NCBI GenBank assembly: GCA_965116055.1
Contig: OZ220466.1
Location: 2,852,001 to 2,916,000, forward strand
Length of the DNA: 64,000 nucleotides
Source: Bin55 sp965116055
Lineage (GTDB): Bacteria > Pseudomonadota > Gammaproteobacteria > Pseudomonadales > Azotimanducaceae
Direction of reading: 5' to 3'
The notes below the pieces were generated by a model that made no database searches, was not told the DNA's origin, and saw nothing but the letters and a program-made list of their open reading frames with translations. The position numbers were made by a program, and so were the translations under genes. Shown piece by piece: positions 26,081 to 35,595 of this stretch; the first letter of the stretch is position 1; each line of letters begins with the position of its first letter.

Positions 26081-27367
26081 TTAGCGAACCTTCCCTCGAA
26101 CTAGAAACGGAATATTGGCGTGCGCTGCATGACCTTGCCGATCATGAACTTCGACGAAGAGCCGATATGCGCCTGCATTCGGGGCAATTAACGCGATTTC
26201 AGCATTGTCGACCGCGCCATCGAAAACACCACTTAAATCTTCAATAATACCTTCCCTATCGCCACCTACCACGGTTGCATCACTCTCAGGCTTAACCGAC
26301 CACATATAACTGAGCTGTTCCCCCTCAGGGTCATTCGCAACCACTTTAGCCAGGTAGCGTTTTCCTGCACGCAACCTAACGCTGTCAGCTGCTTGTCGCC
26401 GCGCAAGCGTGAGCGACTCTAGTACCGGGGATAAATTCGAAGGGATCTTGCCTGCCCAAGCCAGTTCTAGAGCATCTACTGCACCCGTGCTCTCACCACT
26501 TGTTGTAAAAAGACTGAACCAAGTGTGAGTTCGTTCCTGTTTCCAGCCCCAAAGAAACGCATAGGATCCCAGGCTTGGGGCACTATACGGCAGGAGCAGG
26601 TCACGATACTGCCGCAGGTAGTGGCGGGCTTTTTCAGTGCTCGTCGGTTCGACCGGCGCACCCCAACGCGTTTTACCTACTTCCCAGTACCCCAACGGGC
26701 CCCACTCGGTCACCATGAACGGGGCAGCGCCGAGGTACTCAATCACTTGGGGCATCAATGCCAGTGCACCGTAAGCTTGGATACTCATGAAATCTAGGTC
26801 AGGGGACCGTTCTCGCACTAATTCGATCGTCTCGCGATCCAAAGTCGAGATAGTCGTCGTCGTTACGTGATATGGATCAACTGCACGGATGAGGCGCGAT
26901 AGCTCGTTAACTTCGTCATAAACACGCGGATTCGTGAAATGCACGTCAAGTTCATTACCAATGATCCATGCCAATAATGCAGGATGATCTTTGTATTTTG
27001 CCACTGCATTGAGCACGTGCTGTCGCTGCTGTTTGATCAAACTAGCATCGTTGTAATCAAAGCCGAGACGCTCTGCAGCCACAGGCAATCCCATGGAAAC
27101 CGTCAGTCCATGGCGTGCTGCCGCATCTAAGGTCGCTTCGGCATCTTCAATACCCCATGTCCTCAATGAATTACCGCCTCGTGCAGCTAACGACGCTACG
27201 ACATGGTTTCCCACTACCCCAGCCCCTCGGACAACATAGGGCTTGCCACCGCGGATGAGCGTATACCCTTCTTCGTACGCCACAACTCGCACGGGAATCG
27301 GTTCAGCGTGGCTGACCATCGCGGTGATCACGAGTAACGCCCCAGCGACCTGATGCTGAATGCGCAC
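26081..27367 (-). CDS. Secreted GH-A clan glycoside hydrolase (GH2-like barrel)
   Basis: This 428-residue exported protein has a signal peptide (about 1-21, ending VSHA). The rest has features of a GH-A TIM barrel. RGAGVVGNH and GGNSLRTWG are early strands, AWIIGNELD (acid/base Glu about 138) is the strand 4 end, and FMVTEWGPLGYWE (nucleophile Glu about 221) is strand 7. The C-terminal about 110 residues (VRLRAGKRYLAKVVANDPEG onward) look like an Ig-like beta domain. The start is GTG at 27367. It is the last gene of a minus-strand set with a TonB receptor and a GH16 lipoprotein, suggesting action on beta-1,3-glucan chains; a glucanosyltransferase or exo-glucanase role is possible. Confidence 0.82.
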   Translation of the reverse strand: MRIQHQVAGALLVITAMVSHAEPIPVRVVAYEEGYTLIRGGKPYVVRGAGVVGNHVVASLAARGGNSLRTWGIEDAEATLDAAARHGLTVSMGLPVAAERLGFDYNDASLIKQQRQHVLNAVAKYKDHPALLAWIIGNELDVHFTNPRVYDEVNELSRLIRAVDPYHVTTTTISTLDRETIELVRERSPDLDFMSIQAYGALALMPQVIEYLGAAPFMVTEWGPLGYWEVGKTRWGAPVEPTSTEKARHYLRQYRDLLLPYSAPSLGSYAFLWGWKQERTHTWFSLFTTSGESTGAVDALELAWAGKIPSNLSPVLESLTLARRQAADSVRLRAGKRYLAKVVANDPEGEQLSYMWSVKPESDATVVGGDREGIIEDLSGVFDGAVDNAEIALIAPNAGAYRLFVEVHDRQGHAAHANIPFLVRGKVR

Positions 27368-27437
27368 GGCGTTAAGAGGCTAAGTTCAGCAGTCGAAGAT
27401 TTAAGCTACTCTCGCATCAAAAGGTGCAAAATCGCAG

Positions 27438-30137
27438 TTACAAATCACCGAATCTATAACTGGCGCGAATGCCGCCGAGACGAGGCCGCGTGAAAAAGCG
27501 CGTGTTTGAGAATTGCGTGATGATTTGTGCCGCTTCGTGCACGTCACCTGTTACGTTGCTCATGAACGCCTCGATACGCAAGCGACCATCCGCATGCGAA
27601 TAACCAACACCTGCGTCTACAGACACGAACCCTTCCACTTCGTCATTCAGACGTAAGCGGGGATTGTTCGGTTGCAAGAAATCAATGCTGTTGAAGATCG
27701 TGCGGTATTGGTCCGTGCGCCAACCTATTGATACGACCCAATCCAGCGTACCCGTGGGAATGCCGATAACTTGCGATAGCGAACTGTTCAGTTGGAATCG
27801 CGGCGTATGCGGTAAGCGTCGCCCATCAATCGAACGAAATACTGCTTCTTCAGGTGCCACATCGGCCTGGAAACGAAAATCTTGAATCGGTATCGCATTC
27901 TGGATACTTGCCTCTAGCCACAACGCAGTCCAATCCAGGTTGAACCCTCGCGGCAATCTAAAACCACCGTCCATCTGAATGCCGTAAATCTCCGAATGAG
28001 CTGCGTTGTAACTAAAAGATACAACGAGAGAGCCGGCACCCGTTTCGGACGGGTCAATGAGATTAACACCGCCGGCATTGAAGTCCAATGCCTGCTCAAC
28101 GGACAGTAGCGACGTAAACACTTGATCCGAGTAGTCATAATAGAACGCCGATGCATTGAATCGTGTCGGCGTATCGCCCAGCACAAATTCGTTTTTCCAA
28201 CCACCTTCGTAGACGACTACCTGTTCTTCGTCGTAGATTGGTGCAACGGGCAATCCCGTCTCACCTGTGAACGTATCGTTGAAGCCACCGGACTTGTGTC
28301 CGGTTGAAACCATGACATAGCCGAGGGCATTACCAAAATCACGCTCAAGACGGAGACGCCAGTCAACGAAGTTGTTTTCCATTTCGCCCCATTGGGGGGT
28401 AATAGACGTATTCGGATTGATGATTACAACGAAGCTATAGAGCCCATCGGAAGGACAATAAAAATCATCCTGATTCAACGTGTCAACACATGGTACTTTG
28501 TCTTCGGTGGCCGCACCACCGCCATACGTCCCCTTGGCAAACGTCGCTAGGACATTGTCGCGAGCACCCCAAGATTTAATACCGTCAAAATAAAACGCTA
28601 GATACTCTTCCTCCGATACCGTACCATCCCCGTCAGCGTCTGGTTCAAAAATCGTACGATCCCGAGCTGCGAATGCGAATCCTTCCGTGCCTAGTCGAAC
28701 CCCACCACAACAAGAAAAATTTCGACCACCAAGCGCAAAAGCATACCTGGCATTGACACCGATACGCGATTTCTCTTCGGTTGTATACCGCAAACCACCT
28801 GTTAGCCTCAAGGAATCGTTCAAATAGAAAGTGACATCACTGTAAACAGAGGACGAACTCGAATCGGTATTCGGCTGGTTGAACTCCACACCCTGGAAGA
28901 ACAGCCCACGGTCGCCAACCGACCCGAGAAAGGTGTACTGATCTTCAATGAAGTGAAACAGACCAGCCGTCCAGTTCCATGCCCCTGAATCGCCATAAAA
29001 ACGCAGCTCTTGGATGTCCGAGACACTGTCGGTGATGAATTGAAATCGAGACCAATCGTCATAAACTTCATCTACTGGTTGCAGCGTATCCGCAACTCCA
29101 GGCCAATCAGGCGATAGTGGCACGACTGCGTCGTAGTTGTACAACAAGTCTCGTCGACTTGCGGTGTACTCAAGCGTCGCTAAATCGAAGTCGTACGTCA
29201 ACTCCAACTTAGCTCCCCAGTGTGTTGTGTCAAGTTTAGGTGTAAATGCGCGCGCGTACACGTCGCGCGGGTCTTCAATATCTTTAGGATGCACGCCATT
29301 GCCGAGCGGATTGGCGTAGTTCGTACCTGTCCAACCAGTACCAGTTTCATGGACCGCGTCATATGCAAGCAGAATGCTAAAACGATCCGTCGCGTCCATG
29401 AGAAATTGTGCCCGGTAGCCTGTATTGTCAGCTGCTTCCGAAGTACCAAGTTCAAGCGGACCGACATCGTTGTAGTACGAATCGTGCTCAAGCGAATAGC
29501 CCGCAAGACGGAAGGCCATGCTATCACCTACTGGAAAATTAACTACCCCGCGATAGACTCGGGACTCATAGTCACCCATCTCAACTTCCAAAGCTGCTTC
29601 GCGCCGATTGAGCCCAGGCCGCCACGGGATGATGTTGACTGATCCTGCTGTTGCGTTGCGGCCACGCAACGTACCTTGGGGTCCAACGTTGACTTCCACA
29701 CGACCAATGTCGAAAAAGACCGACCCGATGCCACTCGTACGCGGGATATAGACACCATCCAAGTGTGTGGCTGCAGCCGGGTCACCTAGTTCGGTATTGT
29801 TCGACGACCCCACACCTCGAATCCACACTTCAACGTTTCCGCCTTTATTTCCAATCTCAAGGCCGGGTGCGAGTTCCGAGAGATCTGTGAGATCTTGCAC
29901 ACCTTGCAGTTTGAGATTTTCGCCTTCAAAGCTGTAGGCGGTCGCGCCTAGATCTTGCAGGTTTTGTTCCCGTCTTTCGACGGTTACAACGACCTCTTCC
30001 ATGACCGAAGGAGCATCTTCTTCATCTTCCCCCATGCCTTCATGCTCGTCCGCGCTAACGCCTAGTGATAGCACGATGGCCATCAACGCGACGACCAAAG
30101 CCCGGGGGTTTACGTACACAAGTGGTGGTTTATTCAT
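27438..30137 (-). CDS. TonB-dependent outer-membrane receptor
   Basis: This receptor of about 899 residues has a signal peptide (ending GVSA), then the plug start EEVVVTVERREQNLQDLG. WIRGVGSSNN and VEVNVGPQGTLRGRNATAGSVNI are typical plug motifs, and the rest is a barrel rich in aromatic strand ends. The start chosen is the ATG at 30137, four bases after AAGGGG; an ATG at 30158 is also in frame. An EF-hand-like loop DADGDGTVSEEE lies in a predicted external loop (about 495-510), and a CC pair lies shortly before it. It follows the GH16 gene closely and precedes the GH-A gene, so glucan oligosaccharides are the likely cargo. Confidence 0.9.
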   Translation of the reverse strand: MNKPPLVYVNPRALVVALMAIVLSLGVSADEHEGMGEDEEDAPSVMEEVVVTVERREQNLQDLGATAYSFEGENLKLQGVQDLTDLSELAPGLEIGNKGGNVEVWIRGVGSSNNTELGDPAAATHLDGVYIPRTSGIGSVFFDIGRVEVNVGPQGTLRGRNATAGSVNIIPWRPGLNRREAALEVEMGDYESRVYRGVVNFPVGDSMAFRLAGYSLEHDSYYNDVGPLELGTSEAADNTGYRAQFLMDATDRFSILLAYDAVHETGTGWTGTNYANPLGNGVHPKDIEDPRDVYARAFTPKLDTTHWGAKLELTYDFDLATLEYTASRRDLLYNYDAVVPLSPDWPGVADTLQPVDEVYDDWSRFQFITDSVSDIQELRFYGDSGAWNWTAGLFHFIEDQYTFLGSVGDRGLFFQGVEFNQPNTDSSSSSVYSDVTFYLNDSLRLTGGLRYTTEEKSRIGVNARYAFALGGRNFSCCGGVRLGTEGFAFAARDRTIFEPDADGDGTVSEEEYLAFYFDGIKSWGARDNVLATFAKGTYGGGAATEDKVPCVDTLNQDDFYCPSDGLYSFVVIINPNTSITPQWGEMENNFVDWRLRLERDFGNALGYVMVSTGHKSGGFNDTFTGETGLPVAPIYDEEQVVVYEGGWKNEFVLGDTPTRFNASAFYYDYSDQVFTSLLSVEQALDFNAGGVNLIDPSETGAGSLVVSFSYNAAHSEIYGIQMDGGFRLPRGFNLDWTALWLEASIQNAIPIQDFRFQADVAPEEAVFRSIDGRRLPHTPRFQLNSSLSQVIGIPTGTLDWVVSIGWRTDQYRTIFNSIDFLQPNNPRLRLNDEVEGFVSVDAGVGYSHADGRLRIEAFMSNVTGDVHEAAQIITQFSNTRFFTRPRLGGIRASYRFGDL

Positions 30138-30161
30138 GATTCCCCTTGTCCGCCCCAACTA

Positions 30162-33100
30162 TTACGGCCCTACCAGTTGCACGTTATCTATCCGCGCAAC
30201 AGCTCCCTCAGCGTTCTCCCAATCAGGGAAAAACAACACAAGTTTGAGGTCACTCAAATCAAGCGCTGCAAATTCGAGATTAAGATCGTAAGAGTATGTT
30301 TGCCACTCAGCGCTTGGCTGAGGATTACCGCCGCGCGTCATCAAGATGTCTACCGCAGTTGATGCGTTGCTGCTTTCTAGTTTGACGTGCCACTGCGAAC
30401 CGGCGGGTGGGGGTTCTACCTCCTTGAAGTCGAACACCAGTGTGCCACCCTGTACTGCGCTCGCGTCAATGCCAGTCGCAGCTTGCAGGCCGGTTACTGT
30501 TCCACCGGCACCGAATGTTAGCTCAATAACACTGCCGCGCTCTTCCTCTGCAACCTCTGCAAATGTCGCGGCACCGCAACAATCCCACAAATACCAACCT
30601 TCAGCTGGTGCGTCGCCGTATAGTTCTATCGTAACGGCTTCCGGCTCAAATCGAACGTTATCAATACGACCTATCGCGCCGTCAGCGTTGGCCCATGTTG
30701 GGAAGATCATGACGAGTTTGAGTGCGCGAAGGTCTAAACCAGCCAAATCGCCATCTAGTGAGTAGCGATATTGCTGCCAGCTGTCGCCTGGCTCAGGGTT
30801 GTCTCCAACAGCTAACTCCAACTCTACTGACGTTGCCGCATTGTCGCTCTCAAGTTTAAGAAGCCACACTGACCCCTCTGGCGGCGGTACTACTTCCTTG
30901 AAGTCGAAAGCTAAAGTACCAGCTCCGAGGTGACTAACATCAACGCTTGCGGCCGCCTGAAAACCTGTCACCGTACCGACAGCCCCAAAAGCTAATTCCA
31001 CCACCTTGCCGTGCTCTTCGTTGTCTTCAACTTCGTTAAATTCCGCACCGCCGCAGCAATCCCAAAGAGACCAGCCCTCAGCAATTGCATCGTCGTAAAG
31101 TGTCACCACACCTGCACTAGGCGATGGATTGCTTTCGCCGGGCAACCACTGCACATTGTCCAGCTGAAACGTTTGAACCGAACTCTGATCTGTCGGAAAG
31201 ATCACGACACCAGTATTTACAGTAGCAAGACTTAGACCGCCACCGAGCAATTGCGCGACCGGTACAACGACCGTTTCCCACATGCCGTCGCCGACTTTAC
31301 CAATAGCTTGATCGCCACTGGTACACGGAAAGACACAGTCGATCTTAATGGTTAAACCGTCTTCGTTTGCACCGTAGTCGTCCACCTTGACATCGAAACT
31401 CACGCTACCAGCTGCGTACGATGAAAGGTCAACGCCTAGACTCGCTCCAATAAACCATACTCCAAATTCCGCACTGTCCGAAAAGCGAACTTCAAGAATC
31501 TTGCCTCTCGCTGCATCATCGGCTTCAAGCTCGCGCCATTGCACCTTGTTTTCGGTTGTGCCATCATAGTAATTGGACCAACCGGTGCCTGAATCTGCTG
31601 CGGCTATCCCGGCGTCCCACACGGGGTCTACCGTGTCAATGTATACAGGCTGCGGTTCGCCTGTCGGCGGTAGAGAAGTCGGCGGTATGATCCCACAACC
31701 GTTTTGCTCCACGTGACCACATATAAGTCGAATGTTGTCCACACGCAACCGCGCGGTGCCAAGAGGTTCAAGGACGAACAAACTGAGTATTTGTCCCAGA
31801 TCAACCGGACCGCCACCGAATTGGCCGGCCTTGTGAGCGATGTCGCTGATCTGCACCGTGAGTGTTGTCCATTCATCAAGAGGTAAATCTGCGATCTGTA
31901 GTTCTACGTAACCTAAATCGGGAAAACCACTGTCCATTTTGATTTGGATTGTGCTATCAAGATCCGTGCCAGTACTACTTACATAGAGGTCGAACATCAG
32001 CTCTCCCGCGTAATTCGCAGGGTCGGATGCGCTTCCCATACCGAACAGTGCCAGGCGGTTTTGATCCGCGGGATATACATTGAAGTTTCCGCCCCCTGTC
32101 GTTTCGATTTCTAAAACCATCCCGCGCTCATCGCCCCCATTAATTTCAGTGAGTGCAAACGCACCCCCAGCATCGTACACACCGATATTGAGCGGTATGA
32201 GATCTTCGCTATTAGGAAACGCTAAGGGACCGACAGCATTCGTGTAGAGGTCGTACGACGCAGTAAATACACTCTCAGAGAATGGAGATGCGACCGATGA
32301 ACTCGTGTAATCAATGAAGCCGGCGCAGCCTATGCCGGTCGTTTCGTCAATGTTGCACTTGTAGACGCGAACATAATCAACACGCAATTCAGCTGGAAAC
32401 GAAGAGGCGACCGGCGCACCTGGCAACGTACCCCCAATCGCTAGATTAAGCAAGAGATGAAAAGCCCGATCAAACGGCGCGGATTCCGATCCCGATTCGT
32501 GCGCATTGGTCTCCAAATTTCGGTAGTAATTCCAGTAGGTGAATTTTGAGACCGTGTGAAAGTGCACACCATCAACAAACCAACGTATTTCGTCCGCATC
32601 CCATTCAAGCGCGTGTACGTGAAAGCCATCCGTGGGGTCTATGCCTTCGTACCTTTTATATGTGTAAGTGTTGAGCGGCCAGGCCATCCCATAGTGCAGC
32701 GCCGCCTGCGTAAAAGACATAGGATCGTGGGAGAATATCTCCATGATGTCGATTTCGCCGCCGGCCGCCCAAGTCCCGTATGCCGAATCAGTCGGTAACA
32801 TCCAAAATGCCGACCACAATCCTTGTCCTTTAGGTGCATGGATGTTTGCTTCGACACGCCCGTAACGAAAATCAAACTTGCCTGCGGTGTTGATTCGACC
32901 GGATGTATATTCAGCGTCGCCGTCCACCATCTCATTTCGTGCCGTTATGATCAGACTGCCACCATTGACGGAAACATTGCTCACTTGATAGTCTTGCAGT
33001 TCCTGGTTCCCCCAGCCCGGGATCCCCTCCGCCGAACCATCACCGGTTTGGATATTCCACTTTGACGAATCCAACGAGGTACCGTCAAACTCGTCTGACC

Positions 33101-33278
33101 ACACTAATTCCCAGCCTTTCGGCGTAATTAGGTTTGATGGTAGATTGCCGCCTTCAGCCGGATCGTTATTCCCACTGCTGCAACCAAGGAGGAATAGACA
33201 CCCTACAAAGATAGCAGGCAAATAAAACAGACGAATAACGCCAACCCTTTTTAAATGCGGGTCTCGGTAGCTACTCAT
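30162..33278 (-). CDS. GH16 lipoprotein (laminarinase/lichenase-like) with C-terminal CBM-like domains
   Basis: This lipoprotein of about 1038 residues has a lipobox LLGC around residue 33. The GH16 domain (about 55-320) contains WSDEFDGTSLD, WGNQELQDY and the catalytic GEIDIMEIF (ExDxxE, near 173-178), which is the form with the extra residue found in laminarinases. About four beta-sandwich modules follow. The last two are tandem relatives, each with W-x-LWDCCG and FDFKEV-x-PPP motifs, resembling ExoP/CBM-type domains. The start was set at the ATG at 33278 because it places a normal lipoprotein signal; the frame extends to 33338. Its stop lies 24 bp before the TonB receptor start, so the two are surely co-transcribed. 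It likely cuts beta-1,3-glucans at the cell surface. Confidence 0.88.
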   Translation of the reverse strand: MSSYRDPHLKRVGVIRLFYLPAIFVGCLFLLGCSSGNNDPAEGGNLPSNLITPKGWELVWSDEFDGTSLDSSKWNIQTGDGSAEGIPGWGNQELQDYQVSNVSVNGGSLIITARNEMVDGDAEYTSGRINTAGKFDFRYGRVEANIHAPKGQGLWSAFWMLPTDSAYGTWAAGGEIDIMEIFSHDPMSFTQAALHYGMAWPLNTYTYKRYEGIDPTDGFHVHALEWDADEIRWFVDGVHFHTVSKFTYWNYYRNLETNAHESGSESAPFDRAFHLLLNLAIGGTLPGAPVASSFPAELRVDYVRVYKCNIDETTGIGCAGFIDYTSSSVASPFSESVFTASYDLYTNAVGPLAFPNSEDLIPLNIGVYDAGGAFALTEINGGDERGMVLEIETTGGGNFNVYPADQNRLALFGMGSASDPANYAGELMFDLYVSSTGTDLDSTIQIKMDSGFPDLGYVELQIADLPLDEWTTLTVQISDIAHKAGQFGGGPVDLGQILSLFVLEPLGTARLRVDNIRLICGHVEQNGCGIIPPTSLPPTGEPQPVYIDTVDPVWDAGIAAADSGTGWSNYYDGTTENKVQWRELEADDAARGKILEVRFSDSAEFGVWFIGASLGVDLSSYAAGSVSFDVKVDDYGANEDGLTIKIDCVFPCTSGDQAIGKVGDGMWETVVVPVAQLLGGGLSLATVNTGVVIFPTDQSSVQTFQLDNVQWLPGESNPSPSAGVVTLYDDAIAEGWSLWDCCGGAEFNEVEDNEEHGKVVELAFGAVGTVTGFQAAASVDVSHLGAGTLAFDFKEVVPPPEGSVWLLKLESDNAATSVELELAVGDNPEPGDSWQQYRYSLDGDLAGLDLRALKLVMIFPTWANADGAIGRIDNVRFEPEAVTIELYGDAPAEGWYLWDCCGAATFAEVAEEERGSVIELTFGAGGTVTGLQAATGIDASAVQGGTLVFDFKEVEPPPAGSQWHVKLESSNASTAVDILMTRGGNPQPSAEWQTYSYDLNLEFAALDLSDLKLVLFFPDWENAEGAVARIDNVQLVGP

Positions 33279-33712
33279 ATTCGAATCAATTGAACACGAT
33301 AATACAACGAGCTTCGCAGTCACGGGCAAGTTTACCATCTACTTCAATAAGACAGAACAATTCGACTTCATAGTACATGTTACAATCCTATAACTCTCGC
33401 GAATAGGTAACTTACCGCCACCTTTTTTATCTGCACCATTATGTACAACATTGTGAGTCTGGCGGCGTTGCCGTTCGATCATGACTTTTAACTTAGAGCT
33501 TCAACCAGGCACTATCTGTCTGCCTTTCCCCACACAGGAATATGCATTTACTTCAGGTATCGCTCAAATCAAAAGTGCTATTCCATTGAGTCGAAAGCCT
33601 TCTAACTCATTGATTTTTATGTTGTTTCAACGGTCATCTTCAAATCTCCCTATATTTCGAAACGACCTAATATTGACTTCATAGTGTCGTACCTACACGC
33701 AGAACCAACTGA
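33279..33712. other. Intergenic region upstream of the glucan operon
   Basis: No gene is seen. The promoter of the minus-strand GH16-led operon must lie here, but I cannot assign -35/-10 boxes with confidence. No terminator for the Rieske gene is obvious either. Confidence 0.4.
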
Positions 33713-34903
33713 CTAATTTGTAGCAATAATTTCCAAGTCAGGCCGATTGAGGCCGCGCCGATGAGCATTGTGATAGTGGTGCAACGCAGGTTCGTTTCGA
33801 CCGAAGAGAACATGCGAGATCGTACCGCTACTTGCTCCTCGCTGCGTCGATTCTGCAACACGGTAATCTTCGTTACGAACGATTGTATTGAAATCCGCAA
33901 ATTTCTGATCGGGATTAATAAAGAGTCCCTGTTCCTTTTGATAGTCGACAAATCGTGGCGACAGATACCAGCTATGGTAGGTACTTGACTTCGCCACAGC
34001 GTCACCGTCAGGATGCATTCTTAACACGTCGCACCCGGAGTAGTCAAGCAGCATGATCGTATTGGGATAAATGAAATAGACCGTTAGCGTCAATGCAAAG
34101 AACGGCCAGTCTTCTTCATTTGGAATATTTTCAACGACATCGTTCCAGCTCTGATACGCAAACACCATTCGATAGTTCATGCCGTACGCATCATGCGTTT
34201 GAAGATTTCCCTTAATCGAAGGTGCTAACGTTTCGCGATGTAAGACATCAAAATGGTAATTCTCTCCGAACGTGTCGACCGCTAACTTCCAGTTCGCTTC
34301 CGCATCAATAATCTGGGATTTCGAATAGATCATCTTATCTAGACCATACGCGTCCATTTCTTCGCCTAATCCACCTAAACAATCGTCTATATTGATGGTT
34401 CCGCCTGGGCTCGGCTTGCACCATAACATCCCATGTTTCTCAACGGCAGGCAACTCGACGAGAGGATAGTCGTCCTTACATATGGGACCGAAATTTTTCT
34501 CGCGATTTACCGCAATCAGACGACCTTGAGTGTCATATGTCCAAGCATGAAACGGACAACTAAAACGCTCTGCATTACCGCTCCCGTCCGGCACGATTTG
34601 AGCACCGCGGTGCCGACAAACATTGGCAAATGCACGAAATTGACCGCCTTGATCGCGGACAAACAACAACGACTTTGTATTGATTGTCTCAGCTTTATAG
34701 CTGCCTTTACTGGGCAAATCTCCAGACAGACCGACAAGCAACGGCGTGTCGGAGAAAAACACTTGTTGTTCTTGCTTCAACAGTTCCGTCGACGTGAAAT
34801 CATCAACCGGACTTCGCGCTATACCAGATGCAAAAGGGGTTGTCCCGTTAGCAATATTTTGTTTAAGAAGTCGAAGGACGCGACGTTTTTCATGTTTGAG
34901 CAT
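33713..34903 (-). CDS. Rieske non-heme iron oxygenase, alpha subunit
   Basis: This 396-residue ring-hydroxylating-type oxygenase subunit has a Rieske centre built by CRHRGAQ and CPFHAWTYD (about 95-120), giving the C-x-H...C-x2-H ligands of a [2Fe-2S] cluster. The catalytic domain contains GENYHFDVLHRETLAP (about 210-225) with the two His of the mononuclear iron site. The length is typical. It would need a separate reductase; none is next to it. It faces the same way as the glucan operon but is separated by about 430 bp, so it is probably an independent unit. The substrate is unknown; the family also covers demethylases of quaternary amines and other O/N-demethylating enzymes. Confidence 0.88.
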   Translation of the reverse strand: MLKHEKRRVLRLLKQNIANGTTPFASGIARSPVDDFTSTELLKQEQQVFFSDTPLLVGLSGDLPSKGSYKAETINTKSLLFVRDQGGQFRAFANVCRHRGAQIVPDGSGNAERFSCPFHAWTYDTQGRLIAVNREKNFGPICKDDYPLVELPAVEKHGMLWCKPSPGGTINIDDCLGGLGEEMDAYGLDKMIYSKSQIIDAEANWKLAVDTFGENYHFDVLHRETLAPSIKGNLQTHDAYGMNYRMVFAYQSWNDVVENIPNEEDWPFFALTLTVYFIYPNTIMLLDYSGCDVLRMHPDGDAVAKSSTYHSWYLSPRFVDYQKEQGLFINPDQKFADFNTIVRNEDYRVAESTQRGASSGTISHVLFGRNEPALHHYHNAHRRGLNRPDLEIIATN

Positions 34904-35510
34904 GGTACTATTTCATTCTCTTAAGCTGGGTAAGTCTAATCATGTGGGAACCACCGTTCTTAATCTAAACAGACCCCGTCACATCCTCAATTTTTTACGG
35001 TTAACTGATCAACCTTAATTATTTGCCATTATTCAGCGTTAGGCATATCAACATCCTGGTCCACTAAAACAAACTCTTCGTGAGCTGACCCATCATGACC
35101 AGAAGTCTACTTACTACCTAAGAGTGTTTCTCAAAGCCCGTCATATCTGATTTCATCCAACACATTAAGGCACCTCTCAAAACCCAAATTCCACTGACCA
35201 TGATATTTACTAACCCATTAATTTTATTACTTTACCATTTCGGAAAATCAACTCTCAGATTCATTTCACGAGGTTTTGAGAGGTGCCCATTAATTTTGCC
35301 GTGTCCCTATATCATAGAGCGTCAAGCCTTGGGTTGATATTGAGAGGTTTGGGAAATAATCCGGACACATACATAACGTCCAAGATCCTATCGTCACAAC
35401 GATATTCATGGATGTAACGCAGGGGTCTTGTACTGGCGCCACCCTATACCCTGTACGATGAACCCATCTTTTATCACCTTATCGGGTCAAGCATCTACTG
35501 TAACAGGATG
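34904..35510. other. Gene-free stretch containing a MITE
   Basis: No gene is seen. The second MITE copy is at 35169-35288, and the adhesin 2 terminator begins at 35511. Confidence 0.5.
35169..35288 (-). mobile_element. 120-bp MITE, copy 2
   Basis: This is in reverse orientation relative to copy 1 and has the same length and terminal repeats. It is flanked on both sides by ATTAA (35164-35168 and 35289-35293), a perfect 5-bp duplication. It lies about 220 bp outside the 3' end of the duplicated adhesin block. Confidence 0.9.
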
Positions 35511-35541
35511 AAAAACCCCGGCACGCTCACGCGTACCGGGG
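35511..35541 (-). terminator. Terminator of adhesin 2
   Basis: This is the same hairpin as at 9344-9376, with stem CCCCGG/CCGGGG and five T on the minus strand. It lies about 55 bp after the adhesin stop. Confidence 0.85.
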
Positions 35542-35595
35542 CTGGAGAAGAGCGCGCAACGACGGCAGCGCCATCGTCACGCGGGGTCTGTCAGC

